Shown here: one piece after another, positions 50,029 through 59,653 of the stretch
Numbering within the stretch: position 1 is the stretch's first letter
How the letters are laid out: every line of letters begins with the position of its first letter
Assembly: GCA_039621445.1 (NCBI GenBank)
Contig: CP154956.1
Span: forward strand, 68,539,565 to 68,603,564
Direction of reading: 5' to 3'
Source of the DNA: Euglena gracilis
Lineage: Eukaryota; Euglenida; Euglenophyceae; Euglenales
DNA length: 64,000 nt
Program-made: the position numbers and the translations under genes
Notes under the pieces: model-generated
What the model saw: only the letters and a program-made list of their open reading frames with translations
What the model was told of the DNA's origin: nothing
The model's database searches: none

Positions 50029-50671
50029 GTAAACCCCCCCAAATGTAAACCCCCCCAAAATACAAAACCCCCCCAAATATAAAAACCCCCCTGAGGACCT
50101 TGAAATCCCGCCCAAATAGTTAAATCCCCCCCTCCGGCGCGCGAAGCGCCAGAAGGAAACATTTTCGACAAAATATATCCCAAAATAATCTTTTTTGGCA
50201 GATTTCGGAACAATTGTTACCAAAAACATGTGAAAATCGCTCCTTAGCTCGAAAAATCAAGTTCTTGCACCTCCAAGGGTGGGCGTATTTGTTTTTTTGA
50301 CCAAAAAAGTGTCTACTGGAGCCCACTGGGAAGTTGATTTTTCCAACCAAATATAACCCCCCCCAATATAATAAACCCCCCCCTAATAGAAGCACAGGGC
50401 CGCTGCAAGCGCAGGATCCAAATAAAAGCACACTCCCCACCGCCGAAGGCGGCGGTCCGCTACAGGCGCACCCCCCTTTTGGTGGGATTTCTAAAGGAAA
50501 TCAACAAAAATCGCGCAGGTAGGGTCCAAATAGAGGCGCACCCCCCGCCGCCGGAGGCGGAGGTCTGCTATAAGCGCACCCGTGCTCCATTTAGGGGGGG
50601 TTACCCCCCCCTCGGGGTCTTGAAATTTCCGCAACTATAAATCCGGGGGTGCTTTATATTTGGAGTGTTTA
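50029..50671. mobile_element. C-run-rich insertion in DIRS copy C
   Basis: Compared with copies A and B, homology stops after AAATGCTGT and resumes at TAGCCATTG. The insert has AAACCCCCCC repeats at its left end, a GGCGCGCGAAGCGCC hairpin (about 50138-50152), a second GCCGCCGAAGGCGGCGG hairpin (about 50438-50455) and TATATTTGGAGTG at its right end. It resembles the G/C-run MITE-like elements, but its termini are not clearly inverted and no duplication is certain. Confidence 0.6.
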
Positions 50672-50712
50672 TTAGCCATTGAAAAAGTTGGGGGTCTAAA
50701 GAATAATTCACC

Positions 50713-51503
50713 CTATCGATTTCCGATCTGCTTATGGGGTCTGCCAGGCATTATTTTGAAGCCGCCCAGTTGACTTGGAGGTTTACTTGTTTTTCCATGC
50801 CCAAATTGAAAAATGGTCTCAGCATTTTGTTTAATGGGTCCTTTCTGCGGCTCCTTTTGTAAAGTAATGTAAATTACCTGGTTTTCCACTGACAAAGAAA
50901 CGGTTTCTCCAGGTCTTCTCAAAATTTTCACAGTGCTGATTGCTGCACTGAACTCCTTTTCGTTTATGTGTAATATGGAGTGTATTCTCCAAAATTCCTG
51001 CACCATTCCTCCTGTGTGGATGTCCAGCCCCCCACCCAGGCATGGGTTCTTCTATCTGAGTGCAGCTCCCTGGTTGCATTTTGGGGGAAGGGTCTGCCCC
51101 CCAGGTGTCCAGTGTATTTTAAATTTCCCTTAATTGCGCTTTTATTTCCTTGGAAATGGGGTGCTTCGAGTCCCAGTGGGCTGTGGACTTTGTCCCCAAA
51201 AAAATTGCCAGGGCATCCGTAAAAGCCGCATCTTATTTCACCCAAAATGGCAGCCAGCTGCCTTTTTGACATGTAGCCCTCTTTTTAACAATTTTTCCAA
51301 GCTCCTTTTTTATGGTTTTGAATTTCTGGGGGGGCACCCGTAACTTTCCGTCCTACAAATTTAATTGAAAACCAGGATGGGTTACCACTTGTGGGGGCTG
51401 CAGGGTGGACTTTTTCACATTTAACCCTGATTGTAACAAATCCTTCAAGACTGTGTTCAGGTGATTTTTCAAAATGTTTTTGGTGGGAGCTACCAGTAAA
51501 AAA
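50713..51503 (-). pseudogene. DIRS copy C RNase H and 3' half of RT
   Basis: ILHINEKEFSAAI and LSVENQVIYI-like segments (RNase H) follow a linker with FYGCPGNFFGDK. The RT thumb region (51.28-51.50 kb) is cut by the left LTR of the Gypsy element at 51504. The RT N-terminal half resumes at 59654. Confidence 0.7.
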
Positions 51504-51768
51504 TGTGATGTTCTCCCAAAACTTTTCCCAGAGGATTTTCTTACCAATCAAAAACGCGGATGACGTGTACCAAACCTTCTATCCCTTCCAGTGTACCTAT
51601 CCCAACGATCTATGTCACTCTGAAGTCGTGGACCAAAGAAAGAATCATATCAAGTTCTTGTCCTTGCTGTTCCAAAGTGTGAAAAGGGAAAATCTCGAGG
51701 AAAAAGGACTATCGGCTGAAAGCGAGAGCGCCAGGCAGCTGTCACCTCCCTAAGGGTGTGAGCCTACA
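51504..51768 (+). repeat. 5' LTR of the Gypsy element
   Basis: 265 bases, TGTGATGTTCTCCC to GTGAGCCTACA. It is paired with 59389-59653. Any promoter is not recognisable by eye. Confidence 0.93.
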
Positions 51769-51771
51769 AAG

Positions 51772-51783
51772 TGGTAGCAGAAA
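51772..51783 (+). promoter_or_regulatory. Primer-binding-like site
   Basis: TGGTAGCAGA lies three bases after the left LTR. It resembles the TGGTATCAGA complement of initiator tRNA-Met seen in many Gypsy elements, with one difference. The exact tRNA was not tested. Confidence 0.5.
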
Positions 51784-52489
51784 AGTTCGACGCCAGCTGC
51801 CAAGAAGCTGCCGGAAGTCCTATCAAGTGGAAGTCTTGGTCCCGACTGTTGCCAGCAGCCGTCCAGCACCTCTTTCGACTCGGAACAGTATCCTGGGCTC
51901 GACTACTGTGATCTCCAGCTGCAGAACGCCTGCCTACAGAAGTGCCAAGCCCAGAAACAGCTGAATTAGGCATTTCTCCTGCAGAATTCCTCCGGACTCC
52001 TCCACAGAGCTTTTTATTGGCTTGCTGCAAGACCCGGCCCCTGGCCTATCAAGTTCTCCTGGTCAAGACCTATCTATTGACATCTTGGAAGCGGCACAAG
52101 AAGCCTTGCTTCCAGAAGTCCAACTTGGAGGTGTTTTTGCCATTTGGCCGTCAGTTTGGGTATCTGGCTGACCGTCACGGCCGTCTGGTGCTGTATCACA
52201 GCTGTGGTCGACGTCTGGTCGTCTTCTTCGAAGTCAAGAGACCAAGTACTTGGTGAGAAGACCGTGGGTGAGTTTCGACCCCCACCTAGTGGTTTCGACA
52301 AGTCGGACGCTCCGATCCACTTCACCACGAGCCTACTCACCTCTACTTGTGTGCTTCGGCCCAGGTTCATCTCCGCCAAGGCTTGGTATTCAACTACTTG
52401 GAAAGGGAAGCTCACCTTTGACCTCCATCTTACCGCTCCGGAAGTTTGTGTTTTTTCAGAGTTTTTGGGCCTATTGAGACCTTTCAAAC

Positions 52490-52990
52490 CACTTTTGCCT
52501 TGGTTTCTGAGGTTTTCCAAGGTTCCACAAGTGTTTCCAAGGGTTTTTGAGTGTGGACCAACTTTGGGCATTTACCCGCCATTTGGCCATTTGACCCCCC
52601 ATTTGGGCCATTGAGCCGGTTTGGTCCAAGCACGTTTTTGACATTTACTTGCGTTTTTGAGGTTTCCCAAGTGTTTACAACCTTTTTTGGGCATCCCCAA
52701 GTGGTTTTCGATTGTGGACCCATTTGGCCATTTGACCCCCCCCCCATTTGGCCATTTGACCCCCATTTGAGCCATTGAGCCGGTTTGGTCCAAGCAAGTT
52801 TTTGAACATTTACTTGGTTTTTTGAGGTTTCCCCAAGTGTTTACAACTGTTTTTGGGCACCCCCCAGTGGTTTTCGAGTGCACCCAATTCGCCCATTTAC
52901 CCCCCATTTGGCCATTTACCCCTCGATTGGGACATTGAGCCGATTTTTGTTTGGACCAATTTTGCCCATTCACCCCTTGTTTTGCCAATT
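52490..52990 (+). repeat. Tandem ~166-bp repeats in the Gypsy leader
   Basis: A block with CATTTGGCCATTTGACCCCC, GAGCCGGTTTGGTCCAAGC and AGTGTTTACAAC recurs at about 166-base spacing (for example near 52630 and 52797), with degenerate partial copies on both sides. It lies in the untranslated leader between the left LTR and gag. Confidence 0.75.
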
Positions 52991-53091
52991 GAAGTTTGAT
53001 TCAAGTGTGCACGGGTCCCTGCTAGACATTTTTGGCCGGAAACCCCCTTTTTACACACGATTGTGGGTAAATTTGACTTGGTACACGAAAA

Positions 53092-53835
53092 AGATGAAGG
53101 AAACGCCCGAAGAAAGTGCCATTGAGGACACAGTTGAAGAATTAAGGACAAAAATGGAAGATTTGTAAAAGGCTATTTGGGTACCCCTTCAACACTTTCA
53201 AAGGAAATGGTAATCTTCTCACCAAGTTCGTCTTTGGAGAAGACATTTTTGTGGTTCAAAAGCTCAGAAAGTGATCACCCCGCAACCCAAAAATTGCCAC
53301 CTTTGCCAACCCCCGAGTTTGATGGCAACGATTTTGAGTCATTTTTGAAGAAGTTGCAACGGTTTTTGAGATTAACCGGCCTTGAATCGGGGAGTGATCA
53401 ACAAAAGACAGATTGGTTGGTGAACATGGCAAAGAACAAAGCACAAAAGATTGTGCAGTCTTTATGCGATTCCCCCCTCTCGTTCGAGGATGTGTTGTTG
53501 AGAATGGCGATGTCGTTCCCAAAGTTGGAATCGGATTTGACCATAAGAGGGGAAATCAAAAAGATGGCCTCTTTGCCTTATCAACCGAACCCTCCAACGG
53601 TGCCCTCTTTTTCCTCGATCTCGAAGAGAAGTTTTCAAAGTTGACCGAAAATGCCATGAACCCCCAAGGGAACTTTTTGACACTCATGGAGAAAATCAAC
53701 CCCAAGACTTTTTTCGGAGCTTCGTTCCGACCGATTTTTTCGAGGCACGACCGAGGAATATGCAAACCTCAAAAAGGCCTTGGAGGAGAAAGTCAAAGAG
53801 GATTGGGCCGACAAACATTTGACCCCCTCTAAAGA
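53092..53835 (+). pseudogene. Gypsy Gag capsid region, interrupted
   Basis: An N-terminal piece (MKETPEESAIEDTVEELRTK) ends at a stop near 53168. The next ORF (53177-53644) has LPTPEFDGNDFESFLKKLQR and LLRMAMSFPKLESDL, matching the retrotransposon Gag capsid layout. The remainder is in another frame (53413-53832). The stop and frame changes mean it is not a single intact protein. Confidence 0.7.
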
Positions 53836-53852
53836 CAAGAAATTTTTGGCAC

Positions 53853-54495
53853 TTGACCAACCCCCCAAAAGGCCAAGAGATGAAGTTTCCCAAGATACCC
53901 CTTCCAAAGGAAAAGGAAAGGGCAAAGGAAAAGGCAAAGGAAAAGGAAAATGAAAAGGCAAGGGAGAGAGAGTGCAAAGAAGTTTTCCAGAGGTTTTGGA
54001 CCCAAGTAACCCAATTGAACACCCAGAAAGGAATTTCAACAAAGGTTTGGTGCAACGATTACTTGCAAGTTTTGTTCAAAGAGAGGACATTATGAATCGA
54101 ATTGTTGGGTCAAGTATCCGGAAAAGAAACCCAAGCGACAAACCAAATCTTTCCATGGGGGAGGAGATCAACCACCCAAGAGCCATGTCCCAAATGTGAG
54201 TGTTCCCCAAGGAAATGAAGAGAGTGCTCCCCACAAACGCCAAAGAGTTTGTTTTTTTGGTGGAAATCGAGTTTGGACTTTGAATGCTCAAGTGAATGGC
54301 ACAAATTTGAAGGCAATCATTGATTCCGGTGCAACGGTGAGTGTGATTGCAAAAAGGATTGTGTGTGAGCAAGCTTTGAAGAAAGAAGAAGCATACCCCG
54401 TTCAAGTGGCAAATGGTGAAACGGTTTTCACTTTGGGATCCACCATTTTGACCATGAAGTTTGATGAATGTCTTTTTGAGCAAAGGTTCAAGTGA
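53853..54495 (+). pseudogene. Gypsy zinc knuckle and aspartic protease
   Basis: A Lys/Glu-rich linker precedes CKFCSKRGHYESNC at 54064-54105, a clear CX2CX4HX4C zinc knuckle. In the same frame, protease follows with AIIDSGATVSVIA (active-site Asp-Ser-Gly). The frame then stops at 54495, but the protease C-terminus (DAVLGLDFL) continues one frame away, so there is a single frameshift near 54.48 kb. Confidence 0.85.
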
Positions 54496-55496
54496 TGGAT
54501 ACCTCGGCCTTCGATGCGGTCCTCGGATTGGATTTTTTGTCGGGAAACGCAAGGTGTGGTGGAATTTTGACACAACCACCCCCCGAGAAACTCCTTTTCG
54601 ATGGCAAGCTTTTCCCATTGAAGCAAGCGAAGGTTGATGGAATTCAAGTTTTTCGGATGTTTCGTGCGTTTAAAAAGGAGTCTTACACCCTTATCGACCA
54701 AGTGAAAATGGAAGCTCTTGAGAAATTGGGTTTGAAAAGGGAAGGTTTTGGTGTGGATCTTTTTGCGAATTTTGCCAACGCCCAAGCCAAAAAGTTATGT
54801 ACACAAAAAAATAATGCGTTTCACTACGATTGGACTCTTTTGGGAAAGGAAGGTTTGTTTTGGTGCAACCCCCCGTTCTCCCAATTGGAAAGAGTGGTGT
54901 GCGAGATCATCCGAGAACCTTGCAAAATATGCTTGGTCACCCCGAATTGGAAAGGACCTTCATGGGAAAGATTGTTGAGCAAGATTACCAAGAGCCAATT
55001 TTTCGTTCCCCCCGACACACCACTTTACAAGGGTGATTGGGATGGTACCCCTTTGAGAAGTCCGCCATGGGAAACGGTTATTTCGAACATTGAGACAACG
55101 GAAATGGAGGTTTCCATTCAAGAATGTGATCCAATTTGTCTCAAGTGGATTTCAAAAAGAGCAAAAGGTTGGGATTCAACGAAGTTGGATGAACAAATGA
55201 ATGTTTATCCAAAATTTCAAGTTTCGATTGAAAAGGAACCTTTGATGGATGTTGCCCCTGAAACGGAGAATTCCCCCCTTTGTGCAAAAGAAATGGAGTT
55301 GGTACACGATGAAATTCACCCCATTGTTCCCACAAGGTTGGATTTTGAGATGGCGTGGATGCAAATTTACCCCCGGTTGGAAGAGATGATGGCCCAATTA
55401 ACCGATGAAGTGGATTTGGATTTCTTTCGGTTCGAGGACATCAAGAAATTACTTCGGTGTGATTACAAGGAAGTGTGTGACCCCGATGTTTCCTAA
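54492..55496 (+). CDS. Gypsy protease C-terminus plus methyltransferase-like domain (334 aa)
   Basis: Residues 1-18 are the last strand of the protease. Residues about 78-175 form a Dam-like domain: GFGVDLFANFANAQ, an HYDWTLLGKE segment, LFWCNPPFSQ (NPPF at about 126-129, nt 54867-54878) and CLVTPNWKGPSWERLL. NPPF is the catalytic-type motif of N6-adenine methyltransferases. The AdoMet-binding FxGxG motif is not evident, so activity is uncertain. The rest is an acidic linker. I know of this kind of domain from DIRS-type elements rather than between protease and RT of a Gypsy element, but that is recollection, not a search. A stop at 55494-55496 and 12 bases separate it from the RT ORF. Confidence 0.75.
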   Translation: MMDTSAFDAVLGLDFLSGNARCGGILTQPPPEKLLFDGKLFPLKQAKVDGIQVFRMFRAFKKESYTLIDQVKMEALEKLGLKREGFGVDLFANFANAQAKKLCTQKNNAFHYDWTLLGKEGLFWCNPPFSQLERVVCEIIREPCKICLVTPNWKGPSWERLLSKITKSQFFVPPDTPLYKGDWDGTPLRSPPWETVISNIETTEMEVSIQECDPICLKWISKRAKGWDSTKLDEQMNVYPKFQVSIEKEPLMDVAPETENSPLCAKEMELVHDEIHPIVPTRLDFEMAWMQIYPRLEEMMAQLTDEVDLDFFRFEDIKKLLRCDYKEVCDPDVS

Positions 55497-55508
55497 TTTT
55501 CCCTTTGG

Positions 55509-57269
55509 TTGAATGCCCAAGACGAAGAGAGTTCATCGGAGAGTGAGAAAGTCCTTTTTGCAAAAGCGTCCAGAAAATTCCCCGTTTCGAAAAAGCAAAT
55601 CACGGAGATTTCGAATCTTTTGCACCAAAAAATCAACCAAATCGAAAGAGACATGGCTTCCCAACGACCGAACCCTTTTACGTTCGAAAGTGCGAACATT
55701 CAAGGGGATTTTGCAAAGGAACTCGAAAAGGTGAAAGCACCCCCCGAGGTGAAAAGATTGATTTTGAAGTATCAAGACGTTTTCGGTCCCTTGCAACCCC
55801 CCGGTCAAGGATGCAAATTGGTTGAAATGGATTTGGAACTCAAGGAGGAATGGAAAGATGCACCCCTTCGTTCCAAGTGTTGGCCCATGTCCCCACAAGA
55901 CTGTGCCGAAATTGAAGCACAAGTTGATGAGTTGGTGCCAGCCGGGTTGGTTGAACCCTTTCCCCCCGGCAGGTTTCCGAAGTATTGTTCGCCCACTTTT
56001 CTCGTCGACAAAAAGGAAAGCAATACAAAAAGAATGGTTGGACAATACGTACGACTCAACCGCCGAACCAAACCGCACGCGGCATTTTTACCGAATATGG
56101 AAATTCTTATTGAAAACATGGCGAAGACAAAGTTCAAGACGAAACTTGACCTAAGGAGCGGGTTTTGGCAAGTGGGGTTGACCCAACTGGCAAAGGAACT
56201 TTCGGCATTCACGACCCCCTCCGGACGGTGTTTTCGGTGGCTTTGCATGCCTTTTGGACTTCAAGGTGCCCCCGGAGTTTTCCAAGAAATGATCGAACTC
56301 CTAATTTCCATAGTGAAAGCAAAGCCGAACCTCAAGGAAATTTTGACGAGGAGTCACCTCGGTGCATTTTTTGACGATTGCGGAATCGGCACGGATTTAA
56401 AAGAAAAGCATCTCATTTTGCTTGAAGCGTTTCTTTCCGAATGCCAAAAACATCAAATCTGTGTGAAGTTGAGCAAGTGTGAATTCCTTCAAACGAACAT
56501 GGAATATTTGGAATTTGATTTGAGTCATGGGACGTGGTCGCCGAGCAAAAAGAAGGTTGATGCCATCCTAAAAGCAAAAGTCTCCAACCTGAAGGAGTTA
56601 CAATCTTTCCTCGGAGCAATGAATTTCTTTCGCCGTCACGTACCAAAATTTTCCGAATCATCACACGTGTTAACCGAACTTCTCAAAAAGGAAACACCGT
56701 GGAAATGGGGTTTGGAGGAACAAAGCAAATTCGACGAGCTCAAAACTAAATTGGCAAAATTGACGTGTTTGGGAACACCGAGACCGAGCGGAGAAATCGT
56801 GAATTTGACCGACTCAAGTGGTGTTCAAGGTGGAGCTACAATTTTCCAATGGCAACAAGTTTCGAAAGAGATTTTGGAAGACTTGAAAAGAAGATCAACC
56901 ATTTTGGAGACAAAAGGAGTGAAGTCGGATGGGAGTTTTGACCATAACTACCCGACCACGTTCACCCTTGTCCCTCTCGGCCACTATTCGTGGAAATGGA
57001 ATGATACCCGACAACGGTACAATACCTATGAAAGGGAATTGCTTTCAGGAAATTTGACAATGTCAACCCAATACCGAATGGTTGCCCATCAAAAAATTCT
57101 GTGGTTTTGCGACAACCAAGCAACACGTTCTTTTCTCGAATCCGCACCACCGACTAACCCACGACTACGAAGATGGTACACGTTTCTTTCTCAATTCAAT
57201 TTGGTTATCAAACACATTCCCGGCGTAAAAAACGAACTACCGGATTGGCTTTCACGAGGAGAAATTTGA
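55509..57269 (+). CDS. Gypsy reverse transcriptase and RNase H (586 aa)
   Basis: The RT core shows KLDLRSGFWQVGL (motif A), WLCMPFGLQGAPGVFQ, and AFFDDCGIGTD, where FFDD replaces the usual YIDD/YVDD; the two Asp are kept. The connection has MNFFRRHVPKFSE. RNase H starts at NLTDSSGVQGGATIF and includes a tether-like DNQATRSF. It ends in VKNELPDWLSRGE, which is typical for Gypsy RNase H. The frame is intact for its whole length, so this is the best-preserved coding part. The stop at 57267 lies before the integrase. Confidence 0.9.
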   Translation: MNAQDEESSSESEKVLFAKASRKFPVSKKQITEISNLLHQKINQIERDMASQRPNPFTFESANIQGDFAKELEKVKAPPEVKRLILKYQDVFGPLQPPGQGCKLVEMDLELKEEWKDAPLRSKCWPMSPQDCAEIEAQVDELVPAGLVEPFPPGRFPKYCSPTFLVDKKESNTKRMVGQYVRLNRRTKPHAAFLPNMEILIENMAKTKFKTKLDLRSGFWQVGLTQLAKELSAFTTPSGRCFRWLCMPFGLQGAPGVFQEMIELLISIVKAKPNLKEILTRSHLGAFFDDCGIGTDLKEKHLILLEAFLSECQKHQICVKLSKCEFLQTNMEYLEFDLSHGTWSPSKKKVDAILKAKVSNLKELQSFLGAMNFFRRHVPKFSESSHVLTELLKKETPWKWGLEEQSKFDELKTKLAKLTCLGTPRPSGEIVNLTDSSGVQGGATIFQWQQVSKEILEDLKRRSTILETKGVKSDGSFDHNYPTTFTLVPLGHYSWKWNDTRQRYNTYERELLSGNLTMSTQYRMVAHQKILWFCDNQATRSFLESAPPTNPRLRRWYTFLSQFNLVIKHIPGVKNELPDWLSRGEI

Positions 57270-57365
57270 GGAAATGATTGGACAAGATTTTGATTCCATC
57301 GCGTCCGAAGCTTTTGAAAGGGTCGGTGAGTCATTGCATTTTTCAAAAGGAAGAAATTCCAAGAA

Positions 57366-58106
57366 ATGTGGAACGCTTTGGAAGAAAGGAAAGCGACCAT
57401 CATTAAAGAAAGGTTGATGTACAAATCTGAAAAGGGTTTGTTTTGCGAGAACAAAAAAGTTGTTCCCAAGACGAAGCTTGAGAAAACATTGAAGTGGTGT
57501 CCTGATGTGAATGGACATCCGGGTGCCGAGCGCACCGTTCTTTTCTTCTCCAAGATGTTTTGGTCGGATGAGTCAAAAAGGAATTTGTTCGGTGTGGCAA
57601 AACGGATTTGCGATTTTTGCGATGTTTGTCTCAAAAGCAAACCGAGCACGTCGACCGACCGTGGATTAATTTCGTCGCTTCCGATACCACAAATTGCAAA
57701 CGACACACTTTACGTCGATTTCATTTCAATGGATGCACACAATGAATTCAATTACGTTCTCACAATTGTGGATTCACTCTCAAGGTTTGTGAAGTTCATA
57801 CCGTGTTCCAAAAACATAAGTGGTGAAGAAACTTTGAAATTGATTTGGAAGGAGTGGATTTTGAATTTTGACAAGCCTCAATGCATTATGAGTGACAATG
57901 ATGTTCGTTTCTCGCAACAAGAAGGTTTCTATCAAAAAGTGTTTCGGTCATTCGGAGTGGACGTCAAATTTTCGGTTCCCCGACACCCACAATCAAACCG
58001 TCTTTGTGAGCGAACAAATCGAGCATTTTTGAAAAATTTGAGAGCATTGACATTGGAAATGAAAACAATGGATTGGCCAAAGCTCACACCGATTGTTCAT
58101 GGATGA
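57366..58106 (+). CDS. Gypsy integrase core (246 aa, truncated by frameshift)
   Basis: The zinc-binding His-Cys region (NGHPGAERTVLF, ICDFCDVC) and the DDE catalytic residues are visible: YVDFISMD (Asp), MSDNDVRF (Asp), RLCERTNRAF (Glu). It is cut by a frameshift near 58.10 kb, with a continuation MMNSQVSPKTGYSPSELF in another frame. Integrase inserts the element DNA. The start upstream of 57366 is probably continuous with RT across the short gap, which contains a stop. Confidence 0.85.
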   Translation: MWNALEERKATIIKERLMYKSEKGLFCENKKVVPKTKLEKTLKWCPDVNGHPGAERTVLFFSKMFWSDESKRNLFGVAKRICDFCDVCLKSKPSTSTDRGLISSLPIPQIANDTLYVDFISMDAHNEFNYVLTIVDSLSRFVKFIPCSKNISGEETLKLIWKEWILNFDKPQCIMSDNDVRFSQQEGFYQKVFRSFGVDVKFSVPRHPQSNRLCERTNRAFLKNLRALTLEMKTMDWPKLTPIVHG

Positions 58107-58224
58107 TGAATTCCCAAGTTTCTCCAAAAACGGGATATTCACCAAGTGAGCTATTTTTGGGACGTCCAAGTTGGAAAGGTGAAATCATCCCCGAACCGGG
58201 AAGTACCCAAACGTTGAAAGTTTT

Positions 58225-58857
58225 TTGAGAGACCTTATTGAAATCCAAGATGGTGTGATGAAAAGACTTCAAAGGTTGCGTGAATCCAAAAACAAGTCTT
58301 TGAACAAAGGTCGTCCGAATTCGAGCTATTTTGTTGGTGATTTTGTCCTGGTGAGTAAGGATCGATGGCCACAAAGGAAATTGAAGAAAATTGAAACTCA
58401 ATGGTTTGGTCCTTATCGCATTTTGGAAGTAAGACACAACACCATGAAGGTAGCCGTCTCACCAAGTTTGGGTGGAGAATGCATTTGCACGTTTTCCCAA
58501 ATGAAACATTGGAGAACCGTGACCGACCACGATGAAGAATTTTTGCCCGACGATTTTCAACCCGATGACGAAGAAGAAACCGAAAAAGAAGCCGCGGACG
58601 CCGAACGAGAAAACGAACGCGGAAAAGAGAGTGTGAGAGATTTACCCCCCGCAAATTTTTTGGTGTCAAAGATTTTGAGGCACAAGTTTACCAAAGATGT
58701 AAATTTTTTGACAGAATGGGAGGGTTTCCCCATTTCGTCCTCAACATGGGAGCCAAGCAAGAATTTTTCCCTTGGCAATACTTCACAAAAATCTCATTCC
58801 ATTTTCCTCCTCCAAGGGAAAAATTCACAAAGATTTGGCATGCCCTCCAGGGAATAG
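58225..58857 (+). CDS. Gypsy integrase C-terminus with GPY/F-like module and chromodomain
   Basis: YFVGDFVLVSKDR and QWFGPYRILEVRH form the GPY/F-type integrase tail. A Glu/Asp-rich hinge (DDEEETEKEAADAE) follows. The chromodomain is FLVSKILRHKF and FLTEWEGFPISSSTWEP. Chromodomains target chromoviruses to specific chromatin. Frame changes near 58.10 and 58.22 kb separate it from the catalytic core. Confidence 0.88.
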   Translation: MRDLIEIQDGVMKRLQRLRESKNKSLNKGRPNSSYFVGDFVLVSKDRWPQRKLKKIETQWFGPYRILEVRHNTMKVAVSPSLGGECICTFSQMKHWRTVTDHDEEFLPDDFQPDDEEETEKEAADAERENERGKESVRDLPPANFLVSKILRHKFTKDVNFLTEWEGFPISSSTWEPSKNFSLGNTSQKSHSIFLLQGKNSQRFGMPSRE

Positions 58858-59376
58858 AATCAAGAATGACAATGAGAATGTGGGAGAAAGCCTTCTTTTC
58901 CACATGAAGGCAAGTTCTACCGTTTTGCAACCCCCACGGGAAATGAGAATTTTACCGGTGGTTACGCGCGATGCGAATTTTTGCGTTTTGTCCAATGTCC
59001 CCGAGAACGGGAATGACCATTTGGAGAATGGAATGCCCCCACCCCGGGAAGTGGGCAATGGCAGGACCCTTGTAACCTGCAAGGGACTTGCATGCGGGGA
59101 GGAAGAATACAAATGGGAAGTCCCGTTTCCGCCCAATTCCGAAGGGACTTACTCATGGGAAGGAGTCAACCAACCGCTCACCCATCCACCTTCACCCGTA
59201 CCTTATTCACTCCTCTCCAAGACTTTTTTCTGAGAACAGTCCTGACCATTTTTCCCTTGTGATGAAGTGTCGTATCTCTTTGTGAGATCATTTCTTCATC
59301 TACCCTTGTTGTTGTTTTCTCGTCCTTCTTTATGGAGGCAAGTGAGACCATCAACGGGTTCAAGACCGAAGGCCTT
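58858..59376 (+). other. Gypsy 3' region with an ORF of unknown function
   Basis: An ORF, 58772-59233, overlaps the chromodomain ORF in another frame. It includes LVTCKGLACGEEEYKWEVPF and a Pro-rich end. It may be a C-terminal extension or non-coding. A purine tract (59377-59388) precedes the right LTR. Confidence 0.35.
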
Positions 59377-59388
59377 GAAGGGGGAGAA

Positions 59389-59653
59389 TGTGATGTTCTC
59401 CCAAAACTTTTCCCAGAGGATTTTCTTACCAATCAAAAACGCGGATGACGTGTCCCAAATCTTCTATCCCTTCCAGTGTACCTATCCCAACGATATATGT
59501 CACTCTGAAGTCGTGGACCAAAGAAAGAATCATATCAAGTTCTTGTCCTTGCTGTTCCAAAGTGGGAAAAGGGAAAATCTCGAAGAAAAAGGACTATCGG
59601 CTGAAAGCGAGAGCGCCAGGCAGCTGTCACCTCCCTAAGGGTGTGAGCCTACA
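59389..59653 (+). repeat. 3' LTR of the Gypsy element
   Basis: 265 bases, same ends as the 5' LTR, preceded by the purine tract GAAGGGGGAGAA at 59377-59388. Five differences from the 5' LTR were counted by eye. Confidence 0.93.

Larger units (their letters stand above)
51504..59653 (+). mobile_element. Ty3/Gypsy chromovirus-like LTR retrotransposon nested in DIRS copy C
   Basis: The two 265-bp LTRs (51504-51768 and 59389-59653) start TGTGATG and end CCTACA. I count five differences by eye. A tRNA primer-binding-like TGGTAGCAGA begins 3 bases after the left LTR, and a purine tract GAAGGGGGAGAA precedes the right LTR. Domain order: gag, zinc knuckle, protease, methyltransferase-like, RT, RNase H, integrase, GPY/F-like module, chromodomain. 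Frameshifts separate several parts. Flanks are A-rich; no clear 5-bp duplication is certain. It interrupts the RT gene of DIRS copy C, so it is younger than that copy. Confidence 0.92.

Noticed and set aside
51504-51551. Treating the ORF at 51285-51551 as an RT fragment including LTR
   Set aside because: The ORF runs from the left LTR into DIRS RT sequence; it is a junction artefact.
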